15,891 bases of DNA, taken from assembly GCA_023419605.1 (NCBI GenBank), contig JAEZXR010000055.1, forward strand, positions 1 through 15,891, written 5' to 3'. This document shows positions 1 through 7,838 of this stretch, piece after piece. The position numbers and the translations under genes were made by a program. The notes beneath the pieces are model-generated. The model was not told the origin of the DNA and ran no database searches. It worked only from the letters and a program-made list of their open reading frames with translations. The DNA comes from Bacillota bacterium (GTDB lineage Bacteria; Bacillota; Clostridia; Acetivibrionales; JAEZXR01). Every line of letters starts with the position of its first letter. The first letter of the stretch is position 1.

Positions 1-181
1 AAAGATGCTTTCGAGGGAAATGTCTCTAGGGGCCGAGCATGAAAGCCCTTTCCTCAGAGGTATTCCTTAAGGGTCAGGAGAAACTGTCTTCCATGATACT
101 TCATGCTAAGCTAGCACAAGAGGTTAAATTATATCTGTTGATTCTATGGCGTAAGATCACTCTCAAGGAGGTTTGCGGATT

Positions 182-1723
182 ATGTACCGTTTTTTAGTGG
201 TAGAAGATGATCATACAATCCGGAAGGGACTCGTAAAAATTATCAGTAAACTGATGCTGCCGATAGAAACAATATATGAAGCCGAAAATGGCCAGGATGC
301 CCTTTGCATCGCTCGACAATACCGGCCCCAGGTTATCATCACCGATATAAAGATGCCTGCCCTGGATGGCTTGGATTTTATTGAACAGGCAAAACGCCTA
401 GGATTGGATTCCAAATTTGTAATTTTAAGCGGTTTCAGCGAATTTTCCTTTGCCCAAAGAGCCATAAGCTACCATGTTTCCGAATACCTGCTAAAACCCA
501 TAAAAAAAGAGAAGCTCTATAGCAGTCTATCCAAAGTCATCGAGCAGTTGAAGCAGGAAGAGGCGGAAGCAGAACAAAAAATAAAAAGCGAGAAAAGCCT
601 TAGGGAGTACCATTCGGTGCTTTTGAAGGAAATTCTCGAAGGACAGCATCCTCCCCAGAGCATCGAAAGCGTCCTGTCAAATGCCGGTATTACTTTTCCA
701 AAAGAAGGGTTTGGGATTCTTTCCATACGCTGCAGGTCGGGAAGCGATCTTGCTATGAACTTTTTAGACCGGTACGGGGAATCGCTGCATCTATGTTACC
801 GGTATGCCACAAAGCACCAGTATATCATCGGGCTTGTGAATGCAGGATTGAACCAATTTATGGATATTTGCCTACAAATGAAGCAATCCCTCTCCTTTTT
901 CTCCTCTGAATACAAAATCAGTCTGAATGCTGGCATCAGCGAATGGGCAAATACACCCGCCCAGCTTCCGGAATTGGCAGTTCAGGCCGGAAGAGCCCTG
1001 GATTTCCGGCTTCTATCCGGCACTACTTCCTTCCATCCATACTTTGAACTGAAAAAGCATAAAATCCTGGCGCCTTCTTTGAATTCTTACTATGAAGAGC
1101 TCTTTAATGCATTAAATACCGGAAGTTCCTCGGAGTTTTCCCGGAGTATGGACCATTTCCTTAACTTTTTACTTTCCCTATCGCCTCTTACGCCGGAATT
1201 GATCATAAATTCTATTGAAAACTTCATTGCATGCTATCTTATTCCCCGTAAAAAAGACCCATCCATAAACAAAATCAACGTGGAAGACCTTTACCGGACC
1301 GCTCATTCCCTTACGGATTTTATCGTCCGCATCAAGCAGGCCTTATACATCACAGGCAGCTGTGAAAAGAATGACTCCGCAAAAATTCACAACCAGAAAA
1401 TCCGCGCAGCCCTTACTTATATTGAAAACAACTACCATAAGGGCATCAGTCTCGAAGAGGTTGCAAATTATGTAAATTCCAACGCCAGCTATTTCAGCTA
1501 CATCTTTAAAAAAGAGACCGGCATGTATTTCTCCGACCATCTCCAGAAAATACGGATCGAAAAATCCAAGGCTCTCCTGATGCAGCCTCAGTACAAGATT
1601 TATAAAATCGCGGAGGATGTGGGCTTCATTGACGAAAAATATTATTTTAAGATTTTTAAAAAATTAACAGGCGTAACCCCTAATCAATACCGCAACACTG
1701 TCTGTCGCAGCGACCCTCCATAG
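182..1723 (+). CDS. YesN-like response regulator, REC + AraC-type DNA-binding domain
   Basis: This is a cytoplasmic transcription factor of a two-component system, 513 aa. The N-terminal receiver domain (about residues 1-120) shows the acidic pair E8/D9-D10, phosphoacceptor D55 in ITDIKMP, S83 in ILSGFSEF and K105 in LLKPI. Residues about 121-400 form a long linker with a charged, probably coiled stretch (about 118-145). The last 100 residues carry two helix-turn-helix motifs of the AraC/XylS type, including ISLEEVANYVNSNASYFSYIF and the family ending GFIDEKYYFKIFKKLTGVTPNQYR. The ATG at 182 was chosen because AAGGAGG lies at 165-171, ten bases upstream; an in-frame TTG at 173 sits too close to that site. 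Family members usually answer to a sensor kinase and control sugar uptake or glycosidase genes. No partner kinase is in the window, so the signal is unknown. The reading of the domains is secure. Confidence 0.95.
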   Translation: MYRFLVVEDDHTIRKGLVKIISKLMLPIETIYEAENGQDALCIARQYRPQVIITDIKMPALDGLDFIEQAKRLGLDSKFVILSGFSEFSFAQRAISYHVSEYLLKPIKKEKLYSSLSKVIEQLKQEEAEAEQKIKSEKSLREYHSVLLKEILEGQHPPQSIESVLSNAGITFPKEGFGILSIRCRSGSDLAMNFLDRYGESLHLCYRYATKHQYIIGLVNAGLNQFMDICLQMKQSLSFFSSEYKISLNAGISEWANTPAQLPELAVQAGRALDFRLLSGTTSFHPYFELKKHKILAPSLNSYYEELFNALNTGSSSEFSRSMDHFLNFLLSLSPLTPELIINSIENFIACYLIPRKKDPSINKINVEDLYRTAHSLTDFIVRIKQALYITGSCEKNDSAKIHNQKIRAALTYIENNYHKGISLEEVANYVNSNASYFSYIFKKETGMYFSDHLQKIRIEKSKALLMQPQYKIYKIAEDVGFIDEKYYFKIFKKLTGVTPNQYRNTVCRSDPP

Positions 1724-1737
1724 TCCGGCCGATATAG

Positions 1738-1773
1738 ATACAGGCCGCTGCATTTATCTGCAGCGGCCTGTAT
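1738..1773. terminator. Bidirectional hairpin terminator between convergent genes
   Basis: A perfect 15-bp stem pairs 1738-1752 with 1759-1773 around a six-base loop (TTTATC). The core is GC-rich (CAGGCCGCTGCA), with T/A-rich flanks on both sides but no long T-run. It lies between the end of the response regulator and the convergent end of the aminopeptidase, so it probably serves both. Confidence 0.75.
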
Positions 1774-1795
1774 TTGTATCGGTACAACTTAAACT

Positions 1796-3577
1796 TTATT
1801 CAATGGGACGTGTCTTGTTTTCCAGCCACACCTTCTCCTCTTCATTCATATGAGGGGAAAGCTTCCGGTATACCTGGGCATGATACTCATTGACCCACTG
1901 CTTTTCATTTTCAGTCAGCAGCTTCGGGTCGATGCCTTTACGTTCAATGGGGCAGTATGTCATCGCCTTAAACTTCATAAACTGCCCATACTCTGTCTTT
2001 TCGTCTTCTGTTACCCGGTACATGTTTTCTATTCGGACTCCATGCTTACCTTCCCTGTAAATACCCGGTTCGATGGTAACGACCATTCCTTTTTCCAGTT
2101 TCACCTTGCTGGGCACCTGGCTGAAGCCCTGAGGACCTTCATGGACGCTCAAGCAGTAACCGACTCCATGTCCCGTGCCGCACTTATAATCCAGGCCAAT
2201 GTCCCACAGAGGCTTCCTTGCCAGTATGTCCAGATTCGAGCCGGTAGCTCCGTATAAAAATTTGGCTGACGCCAACGATAAATGGGCTTTTAATACCATG
2301 GTAAAATCATGGCGCTCCTCTTCACTGATATCATCGAAAACGACAGTCCGGGTTATATCTGTGGTACCATTCAGATACTGCCCCCCCGAATCAAGCACCA
2401 TCATGCCCTTGTTCTCCAGCGCATACCGGTTCTCTTCGGTGGCAGAATAGTGCATCATAGCTCCATGATCCCTGTATCCTGCAATAGTGGTAAAGCTGGG
2501 TCCCAGGTTTTTATTCTGCTGCCGCCGGAAATACTCCAGCTGATGAGCCACCGTGATTTCCGTAATCTCCTGTTGTCCGATCGTATTCTCAAGCCACCGC
2601 AAAAATTTTACCATAGCAATACCGTCACTGATCTGACACTCTTCAAAATTCGCCAGCTCTGCTTCGTTTTTTACAGCCTTAAGTGCCGCCGTGATTTCAT
2701 CCACTTCCACTTTTTTGCATTCGGAAGGAATCGCGCTGTAGAGCCAGCAATTTGTCCTTTTTGGGTCAAAAGCGATGCTTTGTCCCTCTTCAAGGGTCCG
2801 AAGCTTTTCCTCGATCCGGTCATATTCCATGACCTCGATCCGGTTTTCCTCCAACCCCTGTTTCACATCACCGGGCACCTTCCTACCGTCTATAAACAGG
2901 AAGGCTCCCGTCATGGAAATCAACGCATAACAAATGGTTACCGAAATATAGGGGACATCATCACCCCGAATATTAAAAAGCCATGCAATATCATCCAGAC
3001 TGCTGATAAGATAATAATCGGCTCCGGCCTTTTCCATTTCCTCCCGGACCTTTTCAATTTTTTCTTTTGCAGACAAACCTGTATAGGCTATATCATGCAA
3101 AAAAATGGGAGCCGTAGGGATGCTAGGCCGATCAATCCAAATTTCGTCCAGCAGATCGCAGTTTTTGTCCAGCGTAATCCCCTTTTTGAGAAGTTTGGCT
3201 TCCATCTCCTTGAAAGAAAAAACCGAAATCATTTTCCCGGAAAAGCCTACGCGTCCGCCTTTGTCCAAAACACTCGCAATCCACTCGGTATAAGTAGGTA
3301 CTCCTACATTTCCCATCTTGAACAATGAAATCTCAGAATCTGCCAGCTGGCTTTCCGCTTGTATAAAATACCTGCCATCCGTCCACAATCCGCTTTTCTC
3401 CCTTGTGGCCGCAAAAACCCCCGCTGAACCTGTAAAGCCTGTAATCCAGCTTCTTGCCTTCCAGTGATCTGCCACATACTCACTCATGTGGGGATCAGAG
3501 CTTGGAATGATATAGGCATCCAGCCCCTGCTGTTCCATTCGGTTTCTCAGCTCATGGATTTTTTCATTTACAGTCAT
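1796..3577 (-). CDS. Xaa-Pro aminopeptidase, M24B family, three-domain type
   Basis: This cytoplasmic metallopeptidase removes an N-terminal residue preceding proline. At 593 aa it matches the long three-domain aminopeptidase P form (two creatinase-like N-terminal domains, then a pita-bread catalytic domain) rather than the roughly 440-aa E. coli PepP. In the 593-aa numbering the five metal ligands are all present: D396 (VLDSGG), D407 (TTDITRT), H470 (GTGHGVG), E503 (TIEPGIY) and E517 (VRIENMY). The supporting histidines H376 (MMHYS) and H479 (SVHEGP) are also there. Two ATGs lie six bases apart. AAAGGGG at 3585-3591 is only one base from the first (3583) but seven from the second (3577), so the second is preferred. 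It is transcribed divergently from the XRE/cupin gene. An active enzyme is expected. Confidence 0.95.
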   Translation of the reverse strand: MTVNEKIHELRNRMEQQGLDAYIIPSSDPHMSEYVADHWKARSWITGFTGSAGVFAATREKSGLWTDGRYFIQAESQLADSEISLFKMGNVGVPTYTEWIASVLDKGGRVGFSGKMISVFSFKEMEAKLLKKGITLDKNCDLLDEIWIDRPSIPTAPIFLHDIAYTGLSAKEKIEKVREEMEKAGADYYLISSLDDIAWLFNIRGDDVPYISVTICYALISMTGAFLFIDGRKVPGDVKQGLEENRIEVMEYDRIEEKLRTLEEGQSIAFDPKRTNCWLYSAIPSECKKVEVDEITAALKAVKNEAELANFEECQISDGIAMVKFLRWLENTIGQQEITEITVAHQLEYFRRQQNKNLGPSFTTIAGYRDHGAMMHYSATEENRYALENKGMMVLDSGGQYLNGTTDITRTVVFDDISEEERHDFTMVLKAHLSLASAKFLYGATGSNLDILARKPLWDIGLDYKCGTGHGVGYCLSVHEGPQGFSQVPSKVKLEKGMVVTIEPGIYREGKHGVRIENMYRVTEDEKTEYGQFMKFKAMTYCPIERKGIDPKLLTENEKQWVNEYHAQVYRKLSPHMNEEEKVWLENKTRPIE

Positions 3578-3604
3578 GACCATACCCCTTTCACTATGTA
3601 CTCA

Positions 3605-3626
3605 TCGCAAATTGTCCCTCTTGCGA
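3605..3626. repeat. Inverted repeat in the aminopeptidase leader
   Basis: TCGCAA (3605-3610) and TTGCGA (3621-3626) form a six-base inverted repeat around ten bases, and the match extends outward by CTC/GAG with one bulged base. It lies in the transcribed leader of the aminopeptidase gene, between its -10 and its ribosome binding site. It could be a weak mRNA hairpin or an operator; nothing in the sequence decides which. Confidence 0.4.
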
Positions 3627-3660
3627 GAGGATTCCTCCCAGTATTCTATTTTTACTATTA

Positions 3661-3676
3661 CTAAAATATATTTTAG
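3661..3676. promoter_or_regulatory. Perfect 16-bp palindrome overlapping the -10 (candidate operator)
   Basis: CTAAAATATATTTTAG reads the same on both strands and covers the -10 box of the aminopeptidase promoter. Its position suggests repression by a dimeric regulator. The adjacent XRE/cupin protein is the obvious candidate (inference). A related half-site, TACTAAAAT, recurs at 5380-5388 in the leader of the EamA transporter gene. Confidence 0.5.
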
Positions 3677-3697
3677 CATATGTAAGAAAATAATCAA
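3670..3697 (-). promoter_or_regulatory. Promoter of the aminopeptidase gene
   Basis: On the minus strand the -35 is TTGATT (3697-3692), followed by a 16-base spacer and a -10 of TAAAAT (3675-3670). The -10 is preceded by TGC, giving an extended -10. The start site would fall near 3663, leaving a leader of about 85 bases before the ATG at 3577. Confidence 0.65.
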
Positions 3698-3704
3698 TAC
3701 TTTA

Positions 3705-3718
3705 CAGCCTTCAGGCTG
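3705..3718. promoter_or_regulatory. GC-rich palindrome upstream of the aminopeptidase -35
   Basis: CAGCCT and AGGCTG are arranged as an inverted repeat around two bases. It sits just upstream of the aminopeptidase -35 and within the divergent XRE/cupin promoter region. This placement fits an operator or activator site, but the evidence is only the symmetry and the location. Confidence 0.35.
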
Positions 3719-3770
3719 CATGAATATTTTTCACTCTCCATAAACAATATTCATTTGTGTGAAAATGTAG

Positions 3771-3776
3771 TATACT
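3771..3776 (+). promoter_or_regulatory. Probable -10 box of the XRE/cupin gene
   Basis: TATACT at 3771-3776 is a good -10 match, but no convincing -35 lies 16-18 bases upstream. The in-frame ATG at 3777 directly abuts this box, so it would be outside the transcript. That supports the downstream ATG at 3861 and a leader of roughly 75-80 bases. Confidence 0.45.
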
Positions 3777-3860
3777 ATGAATGACTTGAATTCAAACCGG
3801 AATAAGACGCATTCAGCTCCGCAGTCATACAGCATGCATTATTTATATGGGAGGGAAAAC

Positions 3861-4427
3861 ATGTTTTCACAGATCGGTTCAAAGATCAACAAGTTAAGAG
3901 TGGAGAAAAAGCTTACGCTCAAAGAGCTAAGCCAGCTTACAAATTTGTCCGTGGGGTTTTTATCCCAGTTGGAAAGAGGGTTGACCACCGTGGCGATCGA
4001 CTCCCTCGAAAATATTTCCAAAGCCCTGGGCGTGGATATTAATTTTTTCTTCACCGTGGTGAAAGACCACAATGAAGTCATTCAAAAAAGCTATGACCGG
4101 AAAGTTATCTTTATGGATGAGGACAACTTTATACAATTTCACTTATCCAATAATCTCAAGGATAAAAAAATGCTCCCCCGTTTGATTGAAGTATATCCCA
4201 AAAAGGACAGTGAACCGGTATTCACTTACACACATGAAGGGGAAGAATTCATCCACGTTCTGGAAGGTATACTAACTTATTATTACAATGGCCAAAGATA
4301 CGAGTTATACCCGGGAGACTCGGCACACATTAATTCCTCCATATCGCATAACTGGGAAAACAACACAAACAAAACAGTAAAGCTGCTTATGGTAAGTATC
4401 CCCAACCGTTTCATGGAAACCACGTAA
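3861..4427 (+). CDS. XRE-family transcriptional regulator with C-terminal cupin domain
   Basis: This 188-aa regulator has an N-terminal helix-turn-helix (about residues 7-62; KLTLKELSQLTNLSVGFLSQLERG is the recognition region) and a C-terminal cupin sensor fold (about 108-182). The cupin motif runs from H125-EGEEF through VLEG and YPGDSAHI to H163. Such proteins usually sense a small metabolite through the cupin barrel and regulate neighbouring uptake or catabolic genes. The start at 3861 has GGGAGGG five bases upstream (3849-3855). A longer frame opens at 3777 but lacks a ribosome site and overlaps the probable -10. Its neighbours, a proline-specific peptidase and an EamA exporter, suggest control of peptide or amino-acid handling, which is inference. 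The family is certain; the ligand is unknown. Confidence 0.93.
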   Translation: MFSQIGSKINKLRVEKKLTLKELSQLTNLSVGFLSQLERGLTTVAIDSLENISKALGVDINFFFTVVKDHNEVIQKSYDRKVIFMDEDNFIQFHLSNNLKDKKMLPRLIEVYPKKDSEPVFTYTHEGEEFIHVLEGILTYYYNGQRYELYPGDSAHINSSISHNWENNTNKTVKLLMVSIPNRFMETT

Positions 4428-4464
4428 ATCTCTATTAAAAACGCAGAAGCTTGCAAAAGGGCTT

Positions 4465-5352
4465 TTACTGCTCCTCACTCTCCCAGTTCACAGGCGGGTG
4501 AAGAGTCGTATAGATGCAGCGAAATGTCACAGCGGTTACAACAACACTTCCGCCTATAATGGCCCACTTTCCGGGAACTTCTCCCAGGAACAGCGCCACC
4601 CATACGGGGTTCAGTATGGGCTCCAACACCGGTATCAGTATTCCTTCAATGGCAGTGACGTGTTTGATGGCAGAGGCGTACAATACATAGGAAAGTCCCA
4701 GCTGAAGTATTCCCAGCAGTACAATTCCCAGCCAGCTTTTGGCATCGGGTGAAGACTGAAACATGAAAGGCAGACCGATGACCGCTGTCAGTATATTCCC
4801 CAGCAATACGGATTCCAGCGGTGAGCCCGCCTTTTGAAAACGCATGAACAGCACGGTGGAGGCAAAGGAAATGCCGCAAATAATGGCAATAATGTTTCCC
4901 AAAAGATTCCCCGGCGCCAAATCATCCAGAAAAAACAGCAGCATCCCGCCCAGGATGACTCCCACTGCAATCCAATCGACGCGAGTGGGCCTCTCTTTTA
5001 AAAACCACATCCCCAGCACCATGACATAGACCGGCGCAGTGTATTGAAGAAGAATGGCATTGGCGGAGGTTGTCATTTGGGTTGCACAAACAAACAAGAT
5101 CGAGGTAGCGGCATAGGACAATGCACCGCCAATCTGCGCGCACGACCAGTCAAACCGCGGCTTTCTGATAATCGCAAGGTGAAGCAAAGCAGCCACAGCA
5201 CTTCGCATTCCCGCAATGGCAATGGGGTTCCACGAAACCATTTTTATCAGAAGACCTCCAAAACTCCACAGCACTGCGGTTCCCACGAGAAAGACGATGG
5301 ATCTGGCATGCACATCCAGTGTTTGTACTTGTTTTACTGCAACTTTCCCCAT
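4465..5352 (-). CDS. EamA/DMT-superfamily transporter
   Basis: A 295-aa inner-membrane protein with two tandem EamA repeats (about residues 18-150 and 158-287), giving about ten membrane helices. Visible segments include IVFLVGTAVLWSFGGLLIKM near the N-terminus and WIAVGVILGGMLLFFLDDL closing repeat one. In repeat two, ILIPVLEPILNPVWVALFLGE is the typical EamA motif. The family exports amino acids, metabolites or drugs; the substrate cannot be read here. AAGGAG lies 13 bases upstream of the ATG, a long but workable spacing, and no better in-frame start was found. It has its own promoter (5411-5438) and converges with the XRE/cupin gene across only 37 bases. The stretch between them has just a weak AAGC/GCTT hairpin as a possible terminator. 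Confidence 0.93.
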   Translation of the reverse strand: MGKVAVKQVQTLDVHARSIVFLVGTAVLWSFGGLLIKMVSWNPIAIAGMRSAVAALLHLAIIRKPRFDWSCAQIGGALSYAATSILFVCATQMTTSANAILLQYTAPVYVMVLGMWFLKERPTRVDWIAVGVILGGMLLFFLDDLAPGNLLGNIIAIICGISFASTVLFMRFQKAGSPLESVLLGNILTAVIGLPFMFQSSPDAKSWLGIVLLGILQLGLSYVLYASAIKHVTAIEGILIPVLEPILNPVWVALFLGEVPGKWAIIGGSVVVTAVTFRCIYTTLHPPVNWESEEQ

Positions 5353-5379
5353 AATATTTCACTTTCTCCTTTTTATATA

Positions 5380-5388
5380 TACTAAAAT
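5380..5388. promoter_or_regulatory. TACTAAAAT half-site in the transporter leader
   Basis: The same nine bases form the left arm of the palindrome region at 3659-3667 (TACTAAAAT). Here the second arm is imperfect (TATTTAAGTA follows). It lies downstream of the transporter -10, where a bound repressor could block transcription. Both regions are AT-rich, so chance similarity is possible. Confidence 0.3.
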
Positions 5389-5410
5389 TATTTAAGTATT
5401 TATTAAATAC

Positions 5411-5438
5411 ATTGTAGCACATATAAAGGATAAGTCAA
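5411..5438 (-). promoter_or_regulatory. Promoter of the EamA transporter gene
   Basis: On the minus strand the -35 is TTGACT (5438-5433), followed by a 16-base spacer and a -10 of TACAAT (5416-5411) with an upstream TGC (extended -10). This is one of the clearest vegetative-type promoters in the window. Confidence 0.75.
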
Positions 5439-5476
5439 TATCACAGCTGCCGGATGCCCCAGGAAAATCAGCGAAT

Positions 5477-7507
5477 CTATTTCTTCCACTCCACCCCGCA
5501 TAAGCTAAAGCTGTATGCATAGCTCCGGTTTGCGTACAGGGTGAACTCCGGAAGGGTCTTTGCTTTCCGGCCGCGCTCGCCGCCCATCCCCATTTGCCGG
5601 TAATTCACCCGCAAGACCACCTTGTTCCCTGAAGTCAGGTTATGGGTACGGCCATTCTCCTCCAATTCCATAGGCGTATATTCCAGGGCATTAGCTTCTA
5701 TCCATGGTTTTCCCGTCACCATCAGACCAATTTTCTGTGAATTAGTTACTACAATCCAGCGTACATCCGTCTTATTCCCACATTCCTGCAGGTGTCGGTA
5801 GGGAACAAACTGTTCTTTGACGATTCCCCTGTACAGTCCAACTTTGGCTCCTTCGGCCCGATCCCAGTAATTTTCGTGGGGCCCCCTGCCATACCAGGTT
5901 ATATTCTGGAAAGAAGAATCCATCACCAGCATCATGCCCACCTCGGGAATTTCAGGAAGATTCTCTCCAGGAAAAAGCTCCTCGGTAACCTCCACCCCCC
6001 CATTTCCATGAATGGTATAGCTCATTTTACAAAAAGAGGGCACCAGGGTAGGAAGCAAAAACTCTTCCTGAATTCTGACCCGGTCCTCGGATTTTTCAAG
6101 GTAGAGAGACTGTAATGTTCTATTTCTCCCTGCTTCCCTCCAGGTTGCACACCGCTCCTGCAGTTTATCCTCCCTGTCGTTATCGGTACAGGCCCTCCAG
6201 AAATTCGGCACCGGGGGCTCCCAGAACAATTCCGTTTCCTTGTAGCAATAAGAAATAATATCTCCATTGCTTTTATTCAATTCAAAGGTAAACTTCTGCC
6301 CCTCCACTTTCAGGAAATCATCCTTTTCCGTGAGGGCAATCCGGGGATACCGGGGGTATTCGGCCCGGATGATTCTTTGCGGAATGGAGATGGCAAACTG
6401 CTCAAAAGCCATCTCATGACCCTTGGCTGCCCAAGTCGTGTCTTCCTTCAACCGCAGGCTGAGATTAAGAAAATATTCCTCGTACTGACTCCGCTGCACC
6501 GGCAGTTCATAAGGTAAAGTTATAACCCTCGCTTCTCCGGGAGCTACCGCCACTATCATTCCGCCTCTGAAAACCACCTCTCCGTTTCGCAGAACCTCCC
6601 ATAGAGTCTCCATCTCTTCCAGATTCGTAAGTACATATTGGTTGATGATTTTCACTTTTCCCATCCTTAGATCTTCAGCTTCAAGCTTTATGTTTTGGTA
6701 GCGTTTTTTTACTTCATGAAGTTTCGGGTTGATGGTCCCGTCCGCAAGGAACAGGCTGTCCCCATAGAATTCCTCCCTTGCGACAGGAATATATTCACAG
6801 GGAATGAAGGGCCGGTACAGCTTTTCCCCTTCCCGTGGCTCGTACTCTTCAATACCGGTTTCCTCAATTACGCAAATTCCGTATTCATCGCAAAGATCGT
6901 ACCATAAGGCAGCATCCGGCTGCTGATCCATATATACTGCATTGATGTTGTACTGCTTCATACACTTTATTTCTTCCAGCACTTCCTCCATGCCGCAGAC
7001 CCCTTCATTTTTCCAATGCGCTTTATGTCGGCGGACTCCTTTAAGCATCGTGGGCTGTCCATTGACCCTTATCGTACCTTCCTGGAATTCAAACTTCCGG
7101 AAGCCTATTTTACAGTTTCGACTCTCAATCACACCTCCATCCTGATCCTTCAGATTCAACACCAATGTATACAGGTTGGGAAGCTCCATACTCCATTTCA
7201 AAGGATTTTCCACTGCACAGTTGGCCTGTATCTCACAGGTACCCTCCCCCTTCACGGAAGCATGTAGTGTCAGAAGTTCATGAAACACCACACTCTGGCC
7301 CGGCTGGTATAATATAGCTTCCACCGTCCAGGGTTTGATTTCGTTTTCAAAAGAGCTGAGTACCTTTACTCTTATTTTTATGGTTGCATCCCTATACTTT
7401 TCATCCAGTTCTGCTACCACAGAGAAACCATGGATATGGGTAGCGAGATCTTTGCAGGACTCCGGAATACCCTCCTCCGGAGATGTAGGGCTGTAATTTT
7501 CCACCAT
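5477..7507 (-). CDS. Degenerate GH2 beta-galactosidase-like protein with gutted catalytic barrel
   Basis: This 676-aa protein is related to LacZ, which is usually about 1,020 aa. The LacZ N-terminal jelly-roll domain is absent. What remains, in order: the immunoglobulin-like domain (about 25-140); the start of the TIM barrel (about 144-222; GVRRHKAH replaces GVNRHEHH, and the SHYPN motif has become DQQPD); a relic of the nucleophile region (RPFIPCEY, E238); GDSLFLADGTINPKLHEVKKRYQNI; then the two C-terminal beta domains (about 275-370 and 398-670), with YGRGPHENYWDR and GNKTDVRW still clear. The GNES acid/base segment is missing, so hydrolase activity is unlikely. The DDSW loop near the C-terminus is also lost. 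The ATG at 7507 has GGAGG eight bases upstream; a TTG at 7522 overlaps that site. It may be a pseudoenzyme, perhaps carbohydrate-binding, or a decaying gene without stops. Confidence 0.85.
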   Translation of the reverse strand: MVENYSPTSPEEGIPESCKDLATHIHGFSVVAELDEKYRDATIKIRVKVLSSFENEIKPWTVEAILYQPGQSVVFHELLTLHASVKGEGTCEIQANCAVENPLKWSMELPNLYTLVLNLKDQDGGVIESRNCKIGFRKFEFQEGTIRVNGQPTMLKGVRRHKAHWKNEGVCGMEEVLEEIKCMKQYNINAVYMDQQPDAALWYDLCDEYGICVIEETGIEEYEPREGEKLYRPFIPCEYIPVAREEFYGDSLFLADGTINPKLHEVKKRYQNIKLEAEDLRMGKVKIINQYVLTNLEEMETLWEVLRNGEVVFRGGMIVAVAPGEARVITLPYELPVQRSQYEEYFLNLSLRLKEDTTWAAKGHEMAFEQFAISIPQRIIRAEYPRYPRIALTEKDDFLKVEGQKFTFELNKSNGDIISYCYKETELFWEPPVPNFWRACTDNDREDKLQERCATWREAGRNRTLQSLYLEKSEDRVRIQEEFLLPTLVPSFCKMSYTIHGNGGVEVTEELFPGENLPEIPEVGMMLVMDSSFQNITWYGRGPHENYWDRAEGAKVGLYRGIVKEQFVPYRHLQECGNKTDVRWIVVTNSQKIGLMVTGKPWIEANALEYTPMELEENGRTHNLTSGNKVVLRVNYRQMGMGGERGRKAKTLPEFTLYANRSYAYSFSLCGVEWKK

Positions 7508-7838
7508 GTTTGAAACCTCCAAACTCTTACTTTCATTTTCCCATATTATAAGGTATGCTGGCTGTACAGGATATTATCAATCCTTTGGAACATTTTCATG
7601 AAGTCAGTCATTCCCGGAGATCCGTTTCATCTCGTTAGGGCTACTCCCTCATTGAAAAAATTCACCCGGTTGAGACCGCAACACCCGGAGTATACTATTT
7701 GAACTCCTCAAAGCACGATCCCGTAAGGCACAGTATACTGGCCACTCGAAAGCATAATTAATTTTAAATGCAATTATGTAAACTTTTTGCTGTCTGATTA
7801 ATATATTATAGTAAAAGTATATTCTAGGAGGGAAAACC
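7508..7838. other. Intergenic region between divergent GH2-like and biotin-carrier-like genes
   Basis: No convincing gene is seen. A TATAAT on the minus strand (7550-7545) lies upstream of the GH2-like start but has no good -35. The octamer AGTATACT occurs twice (7689-7696 and 7732-7739), 43 bases apart or about four helix turns. CACCCGG is also repeated (7663-7669 and 7682-7688). The last 90 bases are AT-rich and probably hold the promoter of the plus-strand genes, though no clean -35/-10 pair can be fixed. AGGAGGG at 7826-7832 is the ribosome site of the next ORF. Confidence 0.5.

Noticed and set aside
1..172. Possible riboswitch or gene end at the left edge
   Set aside because: Several weak inverted repeats (for example AGGGGC/GCCCTT) are present, but no known riboswitch consensus was recognised, and all three plus-strand frames close within about 70 bases.
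2309..3328. A 339-codon open frame on the plus strand
   Set aside because: It lies entirely antisense to the aminopeptidase gene, which has complete catalytic motifs; the translated product resembles no family and it has no ribosome site.
3777..3860. A 28-residue N-terminal extension of the XRE/cupin protein
   Set aside because: The upstream ATG abuts a probable -10 box and has no ribosome site, while ATG 3861 has GGGAGGG at the right distance and starts at the usual family position.
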